This document shows, piece after piece, positions 11,985-23,600 of a stretch of DNA of 64,000 bases (the stretch's first letter is position 1; each line of letters opens with the position of its first letter). Source of the DNA: Cercozoa sp. M6MM (taxonomy: Eukaryota > Endomyxa: Ascetosporea); the NCBI GenBank assembly GCA_040357565.1, contig JBDODJ010000003.1, one strand, 5' to 3'. The notes under the pieces were generated by a model. That model did no database searches. It was not told the origin of the DNA and saw only the letters and a program-made list of their open reading frames with translations. The position numbers were made by a program, and so were the translations under genes.

Positions 11985-14087
11985 CTAGTCGCGTGAGACG
12001 AGACCCGGCGAGTCGAGCACGGCATAGCCCTGAAAGGCAAGGGATAGGTGTGTCCCCTGGCAAAAAGGAAAACGCTCTGTACAGTGTTGACGCCGCCTTC
12101 GTTCACTCCGACGTGCTTGGTGCGCACAAGGTGGCCGCCGACGGCCTCACAGAGCACCGAGTCGGCGTCACTTACGATGGAGGAGAAGAAGCCGACTTCG
12201 TTGAGGCACTGCGACAGCACAGTCGAAAGGTTGCGTGTGTTAGTGAGTTAAGCAAGGAGTACCGGGCCTTCCGAAACGCCGCTGGCCGTGACCAGACAGG
12301 CCGTTCGTGGAGCCGGTCGAATGCGCTTCATGAGCACAAAGGCAGCTCGCTCACGCGGCGACAACTGACGCAGTTTCTCGACAGCGTCGGCGCCATAGAA
12401 GTTGCATCCGCCGCCTTCGCGCTGCGGCTTCAGCACGAAATCGTCGGGATTGGCAATCACGGTTTCCACGATCTGGTTGACTGCCTCCTCGCCGACCTGC
12501 CAGAGGGGTACAGTGTGCATTGTCTGTTCTGAATGGTGAATGATAGTAGTAGCCTACCTCATCGATACTGAGCGAGTACATTGGCGCAAAGAACGGCAGC
12601 AGTCGCTGCACCTCGTCGTTGGATAGGAAGCGACGCAGCACCGACGGCTGCGTCAGCAGCTGCTGTACCTTCTTGGTGCCGGCCAGCTGCGAGGCCACGC
12701 ACGGCACCAGCACGGCACTGCTGCGCTCCAGTGCCTGCCTCAAATACCGATAATCATACATATTTCTATAGACATCAATATATATATATATATATATATT
12801 GATGTGTGAGATAGACTGGAAGGTAAGGGTACAGCGCGTGCAGTCCACTCCTGCTCGGTTGGGTAGTCAACAGGCGTGTAGGCAGAGCGAAAGTAGACCA
12901 GCGAGGCCACACGGCCGTCAACTTCGACGTGTCCGTCGGTGTTAACCTGCAGCTGACCCAGTGGCACACGCGCGACATCGCAGCCCTCCTCACCTGCAGT
13001 TAAGCAAATAACACAAAGGCAGCACACAGAAAATTGACTGACCTGACTCGAGAAAGAATTGTAAGTGTCGCTGATCTGTCGCGTTTCGCTCTTCCGGTTG
13101 CACGACAAAGACGATCAAAGGACGGCCCTAACCCCAAAAAATTATGCAAGGTATACCCTAAACCATACAGGTGTATAGCACGAAGGTACAGAAAGCGAGT
13201 TGCGCTGAGCGTGCTCATAGGCAGCACGCTGCAGCAGCGCGAAGGTCCGCTGGGTTCCCTGCTTGGGCAGCAGCACGCCGCTGTCGCGGTTGCTGTGCAT
13301 ATGCCAGAGCGACACGCGCTGCGACAGGAAGGCGAAGGACGCTGCGATCGTGTTAAGCTCTACCTGCAGGAAGTGCGGTTTGCCCTCACTGTACAGAGTG
13401 TTTGTGTGGTTCCACATAATAAACATATTGCACATAAACTAAGCATTGTACGTAGGCACGTGCAGCATGTAGTCGGAGCGGAAAATGTTCGCGCGCAGCT
13501 GCTGCGGCTTCTCCGGCAAGCACTCGATCAGTTTGCGCTGTACACAAAGCCACGTGCAATCTTAGACGACATGTGCAGCAAGTATCCATACAGTGAACTC
13601 GTCAGTCTCTGCAACAGTGGCAAGAGACTCGCGAAGGAACTCTTCATCGCGCGAGACTCGATCATACCTGAACACTCGCACACTCCTTCCTAGCACCAAG
13701 AGCCATAAATAAAACGAGTACAGGTTGTTCAGCAGGTAAGACGCGTTCTGCGCATCGCAAAATCTGCGATTTAACAATGTAAACATTTAACTGAACTCAA
13801 ACAGCCCAATGAAAGTACGCTTCGGCCGGGAATTCTGTCGGGTACAACGAGAACGGTGCGTGCACCAAACTCTTGCCGTCTGGCGCTCCCTGTTGTCGCA
13901 AATTATGGCGTCACGACCAAGTTTTACAACTCAAAGTTCACATACCACTAGTAGGCCATTGCATTGCGCAAAGGCGCGCGCGTTCTCCACGAAAATGTCG
14001 TGCTTCGACTGAGTTTCCAAAAAGAAGAAATCAACTCACCACGGAGCAGCCTGATGCAATCGAAAACCCTACCGGCGCAGAACTCAT
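11985..14087 (-). CDS. GSS: Glutathione synthetase (eukaryotic ATP-grasp type)
   Basis: Joins glycine to gamma-glutamylcysteine with ATP, the second step of glutathione synthesis in the cytosol. The start at 14087 gives MSSAPVGFSIASG, followed after an intron by SKHDIFVENARAFAQCNG and an APFSLYPTEFP block equivalent to the family's APF..LPS. Then come RYDRVSRDEEFLRESL, RANIFRSDYMLH, the VELNTIAASFAFLSQRV block (family E-I-N-T-I-S-A-S-F), VVQPEERNATDQRHLQFFL, VASLVYFRSAYTP, ASQLAGTKKVQQLLTQP, and the glycine-rich ATP loop FVLKPQREGGGCNFYG. The C-terminus (VGGHLVRTK, then GYAVLDSPGL after the last intron) ends at TAG, 11985. The variant Cys after the GGG loop is not unusual for a protist. Intron at about 12778-12800 has (TA)n. 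The gene is divergent from MCM10. Confidence 0.93.
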
Positions 14088-14378
14088 ATGCTAAAGTTGC
14101 GCTCAAAAGTAGCAGCACGCGCTCGAGCACACTAAATCGGAATTTAGTTGAAGCGACTCTCACCGCGATGCCTACAGTAAGAGATCGAATTTAGACCAGA
14201 AATGGGCAGTACTGTACATTATAAATACGCTGTGCCTTGATCTGAGTGTTTGAAGGTCCTGCGTAGTGCACGCGCGTATAAAACGCGTATAGGGCAATTT
14301 TATTGCTCTCCAGTGCCGGCGAGGGTGCCAATTTTTCGCGTCGGTCATATCTTCTCTTCCGCGCGGTTCGGTCAGAGC

Positions 14379-16653
14379 ATGTCACTCGCCGAGCTTTTCG
14401 GTGAAGACGCCGCTAAAGACGAACGTGAAAAGCTGCTGTTGCGGAGTGACTCGGAAAGTGACAGCGACAGTGACAGCGACAGCAGCGATGATGAAGCACT
14501 GGTGAAGAAAACACCGTCGAAAGCAGCTTCAAACGCACCGCCAAAAGCGAAGGCTGGAGCTTCCACAAGTGATTTCCGAGCAGCTGACAGGCCCGAAAAG
14601 CCATTTAGATTGCCTGCTCCGTTTTCGCACCTTCGAATTCAGCAGCCTACACAAATTCCTCTGACGACGATTCGACTGGCACTGGCTCGCAACAAGTACA
14701 TTTGCTTACCTTTTTTGTCAGACTTTAGTTAAACCCAAGTGTACCTTTGGTTAGATGCGTGAGTCTCAAAGCCTCGTTCTCGGACTGGAAGAGGGCAGCA
14801 GCCGATCTGCCGCGGCCAGGCACGGTGGCGGCCAGGCGAAAGACGAAACCCGTGTCGCTCAAGTCGACGCTTGTTGGAGTTGTCGTCTCTTGCAAGAAAA
14901 AGACAAGTGCGAACGGCAGCTTGTTTTCAACGCTCGAATTGAGCGACTTGGCCGAGCAGGTAACATACTTGATTTATATAGTACTGACAATGAAGCATGT
15001 TCGTATGTTTCAGTCAACTCGGATAACGTGCTTCCTGCACCGTGCAGCGCAGTCGCGGTGGCAGGAGCAGCTGAAACCCGGTCTCGTTATTGCACTGGCC
15101 GCGCCGACTGTGGTTCCGCCTCGTGATGCCAAGGTCTGTTGTTTTAAAAGAATTAGAACCGATGAATTAGTTGAAGGTGCGTTTTTTACAGATGGATCGC
15201 GCCTCGTTCTCCGTGAGCGACGCACAGCAACTACTCGTGTTTGGTCCGTGCGCCGACTTTGCCTACTGCCGCGCAGTGGCTCAGCGCAGTGGTTTGCGTT
15301 GCCGCAACGCCGTCAATAGTTCGCTGTTTGAGTACTGCGACTACCACGCCCGGCAGGTACTTCCCATGTTTTGTATTACAGTACATTAGTTATTCTATAT
15401 CTTTGTGTTTATTTGTTATTCTATTTCTTATATTCCTATCTTATGTATATTGCTGTGTCAAATGTTGGCAGGAGCACAAAAAGTACAGCGCGCGCCGAGG
15501 TGCAGCGACGAGTCTCGGGACAGGCACGTACCAAGGACTGCGAGGCACCTCAAGCCGCGGCAAAGCCAACGCACCACGAGCCTTGAACGACACCGAGGCG
15601 CAACTCGAAATGAAGCGCTACCTGGGCAACAGGAGGCGTCCAGTCGGACAGAAGGAAATGTCGGTCGACCCGGGTCGCATGCAGGAGAAGATTCGTCGCT
15701 CGGACGAGACTGTGCGAGTCGTCGGAGTCAACGGCGAGGTGCGTTCTGTGCTCAAGGAAGACGCCATTCGTGAGCAAGCTGCGCTGCAGCGTTCCAGCGT
15801 GGCGCGACAGCGACTGGCGGCAAAGTTCAAGGCGTTGCAAAATGGCGATCAGTCGACTGAACGAGTAACAGACAGAGGGTCGACCTCAACGCCCTCTCGA
15901 TCGCGAACTGCCGCCTCGTCGAAAGCGACAACACCACTCGAACGCAAGCTCAGCAAGCAAGGCTTCGAAGGAGGCGGTCTCACACTCAAGCTCGATGAGC
16001 CTCCTGCAGCAACGACGAGTGTGCTCGGCAAACGCACGCAACGAGAGCAGCCGAAACAAGCCAGCACCGACATTGACATGAGCGACATCACCGGCTTTGC
16101 CAACGAAAGCTCGCGTGCCAAGAAGCTGCGCGCTGCCGCCAACGAGAAGCAGCTCAAGACGGCGCTGGGTCGAGTTTCGCGATTCGCGCGACACGTCTCC
16201 TTGCAACAACGTGAGAACATTCTGGTACCCTTGGATTTCACTGCTTGACTGATTCCACGACTGTCTAATATATGTGTGTATGTGCAGAGTGAACTGGACA
16301 CACTGGCCAAGGCCGACCGTGCCGAGCAGCGAATGCAGCGTGTCACAGAGTCCAAGGTGTCGTGCGTCAAGTGCCTCGACTGCGGTTACGTGCAACGCAA
16401 GCCGCGCCTGCTATGCAAGTCGCGCAATCACCAGCTCGCCTTTGGCAAGGCGACACTGCACCACTTTTTCTGCCAGGATTGCGGTCGCTCCGAGTCATGT
16501 TTTACCAAGCACGTGACGCACGCGTGTCGCGGCTGCGGCGGCCGGCGCTTCAAGAGCGGTGGCGGCGGTCTCCACAAGGTGCGACTCGACATCACGTCGC
16601 GTTCGCAGCTCTCCGAGATGAAGAAGACGTCCGGCGAGCGCTTCCTTCGCTGA
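14379..16653 (+). CDS. MCM10: DNA replication initiation factor MCM10
   Basis: Chromatin protein needed to activate the CMG helicase and recruit DNA polymerase alpha. Begins MSLAELFGEDAAKDEREKLL, then an acidic Ser/Asp run at about residues 20-40. The internal OB-fold plus zinc-finger domain is present: VSLKASFSDWKRAAADLP, LVGVVVSCKKKTSANGS, LVFGPCADFAYC, and the finger RCRNAV....FEYCDYH with EHKKYSARRG after it, as in other MCM10 proteins. The C-terminal exon carries the metazoan-type double zinc motif: CVKCLDCGYVQRKPRLLCKS, then HHFFCQDCGR and HACRGCGGRRFKSGG, ending at 16653. Budding-yeast MCM10 lacks this last module. The linker is rich in Ser, Thr and Lys. Six or seven exons; short introns such as 15357-15470 are AT-rich. 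Start chosen at the first Met in frame with the acidic block. Confidence 0.93.
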
Positions 16654-16766
16654 GCAGTGCCGTGCGGCATGTGCTTGAACAAAAAATTGACGTGAACGGA
16701 AACATATCCGAGTCCAGGCTCAACGGAAATCAACGGACCGGACTGTATGTATCACGTTTATAGAAA

Positions 16767-16839
16767 GGGGAGTTGGATGGCCCCACCCTAAGCGGGAGAT
16801 GGATGGCGGCCATGCGCTTGTGACCGGACCCATCCCAGG
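16767..16839 (+). repeat. Dispersed structured element, copy 2
   Basis: Second copy of the element at 8606, lying 114 bp after the MCM10 stop codon and before the TRMO stop codon. The same two stems form with different bases: CCC/GGG around TAAGC and GATGG/CCATC around the core. Downstream, near 16903-16917, is an ACTGAACTAACTACT run. Confidence 0.7.
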
Positions 16840-16948
16840 TACCGTACAGGGAACGGGAATTCGAAATGAATTTAAGTTACATAACGTAAGTTGGTTTCTT
16901 AGTAGACTGAACTAACTACTGTAGTTGTACTTGTACGGTAAGGTAAGT

Positions 16949-18481
16949 TTAAACAAAAATACGCGCACGGCACGAGCAGGCTTGCCGTGCGTTGGAAGTT
17001 CGGTTGTTTTGTGTGCATTCGTGTCGAAATCCACGATCACTCGGCTTACTCACACTCCGGCTCGCACTCCATCGAATGTTGCGCCACATATTCCTGCAGT
17101 TCGTGCAGCCACTGCTTCGAGCGTTGCCTAAAGTCAGCACCGCGATTACTTGGCTGCGTAGAATAGCGTAGCACACGGAACATACGGTGTTTGCGTTGCC
17201 CTCTCGTGCCTCACACGAACTACCTGTGAGATAGAAACTCAAAACACAGACCCTGAAGACACTAGAGAAATGTGCCGTGAACGTAAGCGGATTCGTGTTG
17301 ACTTGGAAATCAACTAAAAGCGAGTCGATTGAGAGACCGTAGTACGCGCCATCTGCGTCTCAATTCGAGTTGAAACTTATCACACAGAACAAGACAAAAA
17401 GTACCTCCATGGTTGGCCTTGGAGTGAGCCGTCCGACAATCCATTTTCAACGTGTCATTGATGACATTGTGTGCTTCTTGCGCACTCGTCAATAAATCAA
17501 AGTCGGTCACTCTGCACACACAAAGCACAGTGACCTCAACTAGCAAGAAACAAGGTCAGACGTACTGATGCAGCTGCTGCAACGCCAATGGATGCCATTT
17601 GACCAATGCAGTATCAATTCCTAGAAGGGCATCATTGGAGGGCAGCCATGTCGGGTACTTGACTTGCTGAGGGACGTCACTCGGATGAACGGGTTTAACG
17701 TCCTAAATGAACAGCCCATACGCTACAAGGAAGTCACTTTCGAGGCAAAAGTGGTCCTACAATGACTGGCGTGCCATCGACAAGATCAACGTTCTCCAGG
17801 TGCAAAGTGTTGCCTTCGATACTTTTTATTTTGACCAACGAAAGGCCCTGTTTAAAAAGAGGCATAGACACACCAAACATGGAGTTGAAAAGGCGTAAAA
17901 CAATTGGATTCGGTCGGTGCGGCGAACGACTCGCAAAAACGCCGATTTTGTGCTCGCCATTGAAGCGTGGTGCTCGTACCTTTGTGCACATTGTTTCTTC
18001 TACCCGAGTCAAGGCGGCCCGAATGAAAACTGACCATACCAGAGAACGAAGAGACGATGTTTTATTTGTCGCATCAAAATTCGCGTTGCGATCAAAGAGG
18101 AACAAGAGCCAACTGAAGGAGTACAAGCGGGTAAACTGGGGACAAGGGAGGTACAAACAAACAAAGTCACCAGTGTGAGTACTGCTCGAGTGATCGCAAG
18201 GCAGTGGGATCAAGATCGGGACTCAGGGTGACACGTGCAGGCCCACTGCACAGACTGCCCTGACGCGGACAGCCGAACTTCTCCCTCCAGATTGAGTGCA
18301 CTGCGCAGTTATCTAAACTTACTTACACACTGCTGTTTAAGTGTTAAGCACCTTTTCCGATGGGTCGAACCGAAAAGTGTTCCGAGTCGCTGTTGTTTTG
18401 ACTTTCTTCGTGTTCTGGCTCCCTCTGTGCTTTTGGAAACAAAAGGACGACAAGGCTGAAGGTGGAACTTGAGTACCTCAT
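16949..18481 (-). CDS. TRMO: tRNA (adenine(37)-N6)-methyltransferase, TrmO/TRMO family
   Basis: SAM-dependent enzyme that N6-methylates t6A37 in tRNAs decoding ANN codons. The start at 18481 gives [19 protein letters not shown], then joined exons give the family N-terminus [25 protein letters not shown] and [19 protein letters not shown]. The central signature reads [20 protein letters not shown] then HRPNPI joined across an intron to [20 protein letters not shown] and [14 protein letters not shown] further exon holds [20 protein letters not shown]. The eukaryotic C-terminal domain follows ([20 protein letters not shown] and [18 protein letters not shown]), so this is the two-domain form found in animals, not the single-domain bacterial form. 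The frame stays open after this to 16949; whether the last stretch is coding or contains another intron is uncertain, so the end could lie near 17220. Confidence 0.88.
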
Positions 18482-19019
18482 GCGACACAAACTGGATCAG
18501 AGGTCCGCACGTGCGAACAGAGTACCCGTGATTGTTTACTTCAGCATCAACAGCACGTGCCAACTGAGTGGCGACTGCGAAATGCCAATACAGATAAAAG
18601 AAAAAGAAGCAACATTTCAGGCCAAAGTACAATCGGCCAGGTCGCGTTTCCTTCGCCCTTCTTCCTGCAGGAAAAATGCGACTGGCGACTCAAAATCTGC
18701 GCCTTTTTTGGGTATCCGCAGCTGCAAAATATCCAACATTCCATAGCTACACCTGCCCTTGTTGCACAATCGTACGAGTGGTTCCACGTTGCGGCCTGTC
18801 TGTTGTTTGACTGCGCCCGCCAAAATTCGACTGAGCGCGCGTTGCGCTTTGGCCTTTGTCATTTAAGGGGTATTAACATGCACATGCGCATATCGTTGCA
18901 TCTAATTATTGTGCGTCGCACTCATTATTTTGTGATCAAACACTGGGGTGCTTCGTTGCCTGAGCTTAAAACAGGACCCAGGCGTGTGTGGTTACTGCGT
19001 AGGTTTTAGGGGTGATACC
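18482..19019. promoter_or_regulatory. Divergent intergenic region between TRMO and RNase T2
   Basis: 538 bp between start codons of opposite genes. Open frames exist on both strands (for example 18557-19009 plus and 18617-18862 minus) but none carries a recognised domain or a convincing start context. A short peptide with WFHVAAC near 18780 recalls a zinc-finger end but lacks the partner cysteines. Confidence 0.4.
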
Positions 19020-20378
19020 ATGCGCTTGATCGCTCCACTGTTTGTTTTCGCTGCAGTGGCCAGGTAGTGTGCATCATTGGAATAGCGTACTTGCGCTAAA
19101 GGAGTACGGGAAACATCGCTGTAGCGGACAGCGAACGGGTGCCCCTGTGGGCGATTACGACGTGCTTGTGCTGTCGCAGTCATGGCAAACCACGTTTTGC
19201 TGTGCTTGGTAGCACCACCATTCGACATTGGTTGTGTGGATAGTATCTACTGTATTTTTGTTTATCAATGAGCAGTCCCGATGCGATGGAGTGCTCTGCC
19301 TACGACGAGACTCACGTAGCGGCCTCTGAGTTGTCGCTACACGGTCTGTGGCCCAACTACGACGATGACGGTATAGTTATCTGGCCCTTTTGACCTTGTC
19401 TCTCGTTAGCACGGCTTTCTGCTGGCACAGGAGAGCAGCGAACCGGCCAGATGTACCCGCAGTTCTGCGACGTGTGGGCACGTTGCTTCTTCGACATGTT
19501 CCGGTGGTCGAGCTCGTGCGCAGTATCAGACCAAGTGCTAAACAAGTACAGCGATGACTTTGGTAGCCTTTATTTTTTATGGATATACTTATATAGTATA
19601 TAGTAATAATGATATCATAGACAGACCAGTATGCTCCTGGCTACGCACGCGAAGACAACGCCGCGGCACACCACGAGTTCCAGAAGCATGGCACTGTACA
19701 CATGTCAAGACACTGTTGTTGTAGGTGCTGTTGGTCTACTACACTTCCACCTGCAGTGCATGCCGATTGATGCCGATGCCTTCTTCGAGGAGAGCTTCCG
19801 CGCGCACAGACGAATGCCGACGCCTGCCGTGATTCGCACCAATGTCGGCAAGACAGTACTTTGTCTCTCTGTTGCCGGCCCGTCTGATGAGTATTGCAAT
19901 ACAGTATGTTTAATGTCAGGTGTCGCTGAGTGCCCTGCAAGAGGCCTACGGCGGTGCTGACTCGGTGGGCATCTCCTGCACCTCCGAAGGCGACCTGGAC
20001 CAAGTTTTCACGTGCTACGCGCCTTCATTCGACAAGTCACGCCTGGACTTCCGCGTCAACTGTCCGCGCAACCTACTCAAGAGTGCCTACACCAACGGGT
20101 GCCACGTCAACGGACACGGCACTGTGCGCATCCCACTCGCTACGGTAGTACTCCTGCCTCCCTTCTTTTAGACTTTCCTTTAAGTTTTACCTCCTCTAAC
20201 ACAACACACTTCATGTGTAGAAACAATGCGACGAGCATCATTTGCGCCAGAACTTTGTCTGTGAAACTGTACCGTTTGATACTTCAATTTTTATTGTACT
20301 TTAAATGTACCTATCTCTTGCTTTTTTGTGCAGATGCCGCCAAAGCCCACTCGAACTCGCCAACGCATGATTTACTGA
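19020..20378 (+). CDS. Secreted ribonuclease T2
   Basis: Acid RNase that cleaves single-stranded RNA through 2',3'-cyclic phosphate; secreted or vacuolar. The start at 19020 gives the signal peptide MRLIAPLFVFAAVA. Joined exons then give GDYDVLVLSQSWQTTFC (family strand ending in the first Cys), active-site block I SLHGLWPNYDDDGEQ, and block II HHEFQKHGTC, where the GT codon junction is supplied by an intron; both catalytic His are present. Later exons give the FFEESFRAHRRMPTPAVIRT region, a Cys-rich part (VGISCTSEGDLDQVFTCYA), and a small exon with KQCDEHHLRQNFVCET typical of the family's conserved C-terminal pair of Cys. The last exon encodes a basic tail ending RQRMIY, stop at 20376-20378. 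About eight exons. Full-length for the family. Confidence 0.88.
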
Positions 20379-20663
20379 GGTTACTGGGGTATTGATTGCT
20401 GAATACACACCTCAGCCTGCGCTGTCAGTTGGCATCGAATCCGTCAACTCCGCCCGAGTTCGCTTTCGTTTCGTTTGTCTTCACGACGCCCGAACGCTAG
20501 ATTTGTTTTTGTTCTGAACGCAGCCTGTCTCAACGTGGCACAGGCACCACGAGCTTCCAACCGGCTCAATACCTTGTTTATTTTGGCTATACAGGACTGT
20601 ACTAGTTCAGGTAGTGTGCGCAGGCGTGTGTTAGTACCGTTTGCACCACCTTAGTACATCTGG
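20379..20663. other. Intergenic space between RNase T2 and SART3
   Basis: Two genes on the same strand; this should hold the SART3 promoter. No distinct element is recognised. Confidence 0.3.
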
Positions 20664-23600
20664 ATGGATCAAACGAGCGAATCCGAGCTGGCAGCCCAGC
20701 AGTCATTGCTGGAGCGCTCGATTGCCGCGTCACCTTTCGAAGCTTACGATACGCGCGGTATCGTCGCTTTTCCTAATTTGCCTGCTCCGGATTTTGCATT
20801 TTATTGAATGGTAGTCGCGTTGGTACAAGTGCTTTGGCAGCGCGGCGATGTCAATGGTGCCAGGTAATTTATTTCTGTATTTTGCTACCTTGAGTCGCCA
20901 TCCCTGGTTTGCGCAGGAAAGCGATGCAAGAACTGCACCAATTGCATCCAGTGCACGCAGCTGCCTGGCTGAAAACCATTGAAGCCGAGAAGGAACTCGC
21001 TGACGCAACTGTTTGTTTTTCCCAATCGTTTTTGATGAGTAGTGTTAATTAAATTGTTGACACTTTTTAGGCCGAGTTGGGCGAGGACTCCGACTCAGAC
21101 TCGGAAGACGAAGACATGAATGACGAGGATGTTGGCACTGCTTCGTCGCCCTACGACACGGTTCTGCACCAGTGTGATCTGGCATTGGTAGGTTACAAAC
21201 ACTTCTGTGAAGACACTGTGTTCTGTGAATGGAGGTTTTTGTACTGCGGCAGGATGACTACGCCGACGCCAATATCGCGCTGCAAATGCTCAAGATTGCA
21301 CGGATTTCGACGAAACTTGCGCTTCAGAAGATTCGCCGAATGGTGTGTATTCTCCAGTTCTTCTTTTACTGCTGCTTGTGTTGGGAAATACAAAATGCAG
21401 AAGGCGCCCGACGATGCGAAACAAAGCAAAGTTGACGAAATTCTTGAACAATTGCGTTCGCGTGAAGGTTTCACTTCTTTTATAGTTTCGATCATTACAT
21501 TGTGACTATTAAATCTGAGTTATTTTTGAATTTTACTGTATTTTTGAAAGTTTCGCTCGGATAAGTTTGTTTGGTTTGTTGACAAAGACGAGGCTCTGCG
21601 AAGGGTTGGAAGAGACTTCCGTCGCGGTCACGAAGTGTTCGAAGCCGTACGTGCGCTGGAACAAGAATTCGGCACGCCTGTATACTTGCTCCTCTATCTG
21701 TGTGTTTCATCTATTGAACTTTTTTGATTGTTTGACGTGCAGGAGAATGTTCTGCAAGTCTACAAACGGCAGTTCGCGAGTGCTTTTGTTTTCGGTGCTG
21801 GAAATGACCTCGTAAATTATATTCATTCGATTTTTTAGTTAATCCACGTACTTTTGTTTGTGTTTTAAGCAGAAAAAGGCGACGGAACTGGCACAGCAGC
21901 ACAGTCTTGACTCGGAAGCCTTGACTGAACTGTTCGCAAACAACGAAAAAGTTACTGAATTCGTGAGCGAACTCGAAACTCAGCTCGGAGAACCTGGTTT
22001 GTTTTGCAGTCGTATCCCTCCTTGTGACTTTCCAACTTTATCCTGCTGTTTGAAGAGGCGAGTGCACCTGGTGCTCCGTCGGAGGAACGAGTGCAGCGGT
22101 GGCTACAGCACTTGCAGTCGGTGCAGCAGTCGCCGCACAAAGCTCTGCAAAAGTTCTCGCAGTTCGAGGCGCTTCTCGCTCGCTTCAACTCTGAGTGTAT
22201 TGCCTTTTTACCCCCTGCCCTTTGCTTCCTCACTTTTTTTGCTTTACCCTTTACCTTTTACCATTTTACCCTTTGCATTTCACCCTTTTACCCTTCGCCC
22301 TTTACGTTTTACCTTACCGTTCCTTGCAGGCTTTCTGTGGCCGCAGACGTGGCAGCGCACGCTCGAGTACCTGCAGCGCGAGTGCACGCTGCCGCTGACG
22401 CAGCTGTATTTGCCGCTGTTCCGCGCGGCCACGCGTGCCGTGCGCAACACGCCGCAGTACGTCTATGCGTGGCAGTGTCTGTTCGAGGCACTCGCCATGC
22501 CGCGTGCCGCCTCGCTGTCGCCTGGTAAGCACCGTCCCACTCACCTGGTCACACTGACTCATCATATGGTCACTGAGCACCGTCGCATGTGCGCAGAACT
22601 ATGTCCGCCCACGGTGCGATCGCACTGGACGCGCGTGCCACTGGCCGAGCTGTCTCCAAGCGACGAGGTCGAGGTCGCGCTGCGCGAGGGCGTCGCTGTC
22701 TTTGCACGTGCAGGTACTTTATGGCTCGCATGTGTGTGACTGGTGACTGGTGACTGGTGAATGGTGACTGATGACTGATGTGTGACACGTGTCCAGGTGC
22801 GCAAGACGGTGTGCTGTCGGTGGCATTGGCCGCCTGCGTGGCACTGCGCCGACTGGAGCACGCGTGTCCTCAGTACGCTCTCGTGTACGCCGTGGCGGCG
22901 TTGCAGAACACGCAGCCCACTTCGGTATTAATTCTCTCTTGTTAAGGGTGCGTTTTCTCTTTGTTACGGTCGCATTGGCATCTGGGCAATGCAGACTGTT
23001 TTTGATGACACGAAACTGCCGAAATTTACGCCGACGGATGTCGCATTCGCTTTTTTCAACGCGTGGATCGATTTGCTCGTCGATCTGCATCACGCCGCTG
23101 GTTTATCCCTCTTTACTTCCCCTCTTTACTTCCCTTGTATACCCCCTTCTTACCCCTCTTACACCCTCTTTACTTTTTACCTCCTGTACCCCTCCTGTCA
23201 CACTTGGACACAGAGGAAAGTGACTACTTGGAACAAGCGTCGAAGATTCACACGTTGCTGACTCGCTTGTTTCCCAAGGTGCCCCTTGTTTTACCCCCCC
23301 CCCCCGTACCTCTTTACCCCATGTTTGTTCACTGGTTGATTGAGGTCGCAGATGCCGACAGTGTGGCAAGCGGCGGCGCAGTTCGAAACGACGCTGCGCG
23401 CCGATTACAAGGCGGCACGTGCCATCTACAAGGTGGGCTTTACCCTTTACCCCCTCTTACTTCACCTCTATACCCCTCTCTACCCTCTTCACCCCCTCTT
23501 TATCCTACCATTTGCAGAAAGCAGTGAACGCAGCAGTGACGTCGGAAGCGTTGGCGACTGTTGCTGTTGAGGTACACTTTACCCTCTACCCCTACCCGCT

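Noticed and set aside
8606-16839. The dispersed element as a tRNA gene.
   Set aside because: Length is tRNA-like, but there is no acceptor stem, no A or B box and no anticodon arm; the two stems drawn do not form a cloverleaf.
18557-19009. Plus-strand open frame with WFHVAAC, recalling a PARP-type zinc finger.
   Set aside because: The required first Cys pair is absent under every splice choice tried, and no downstream domain follows.
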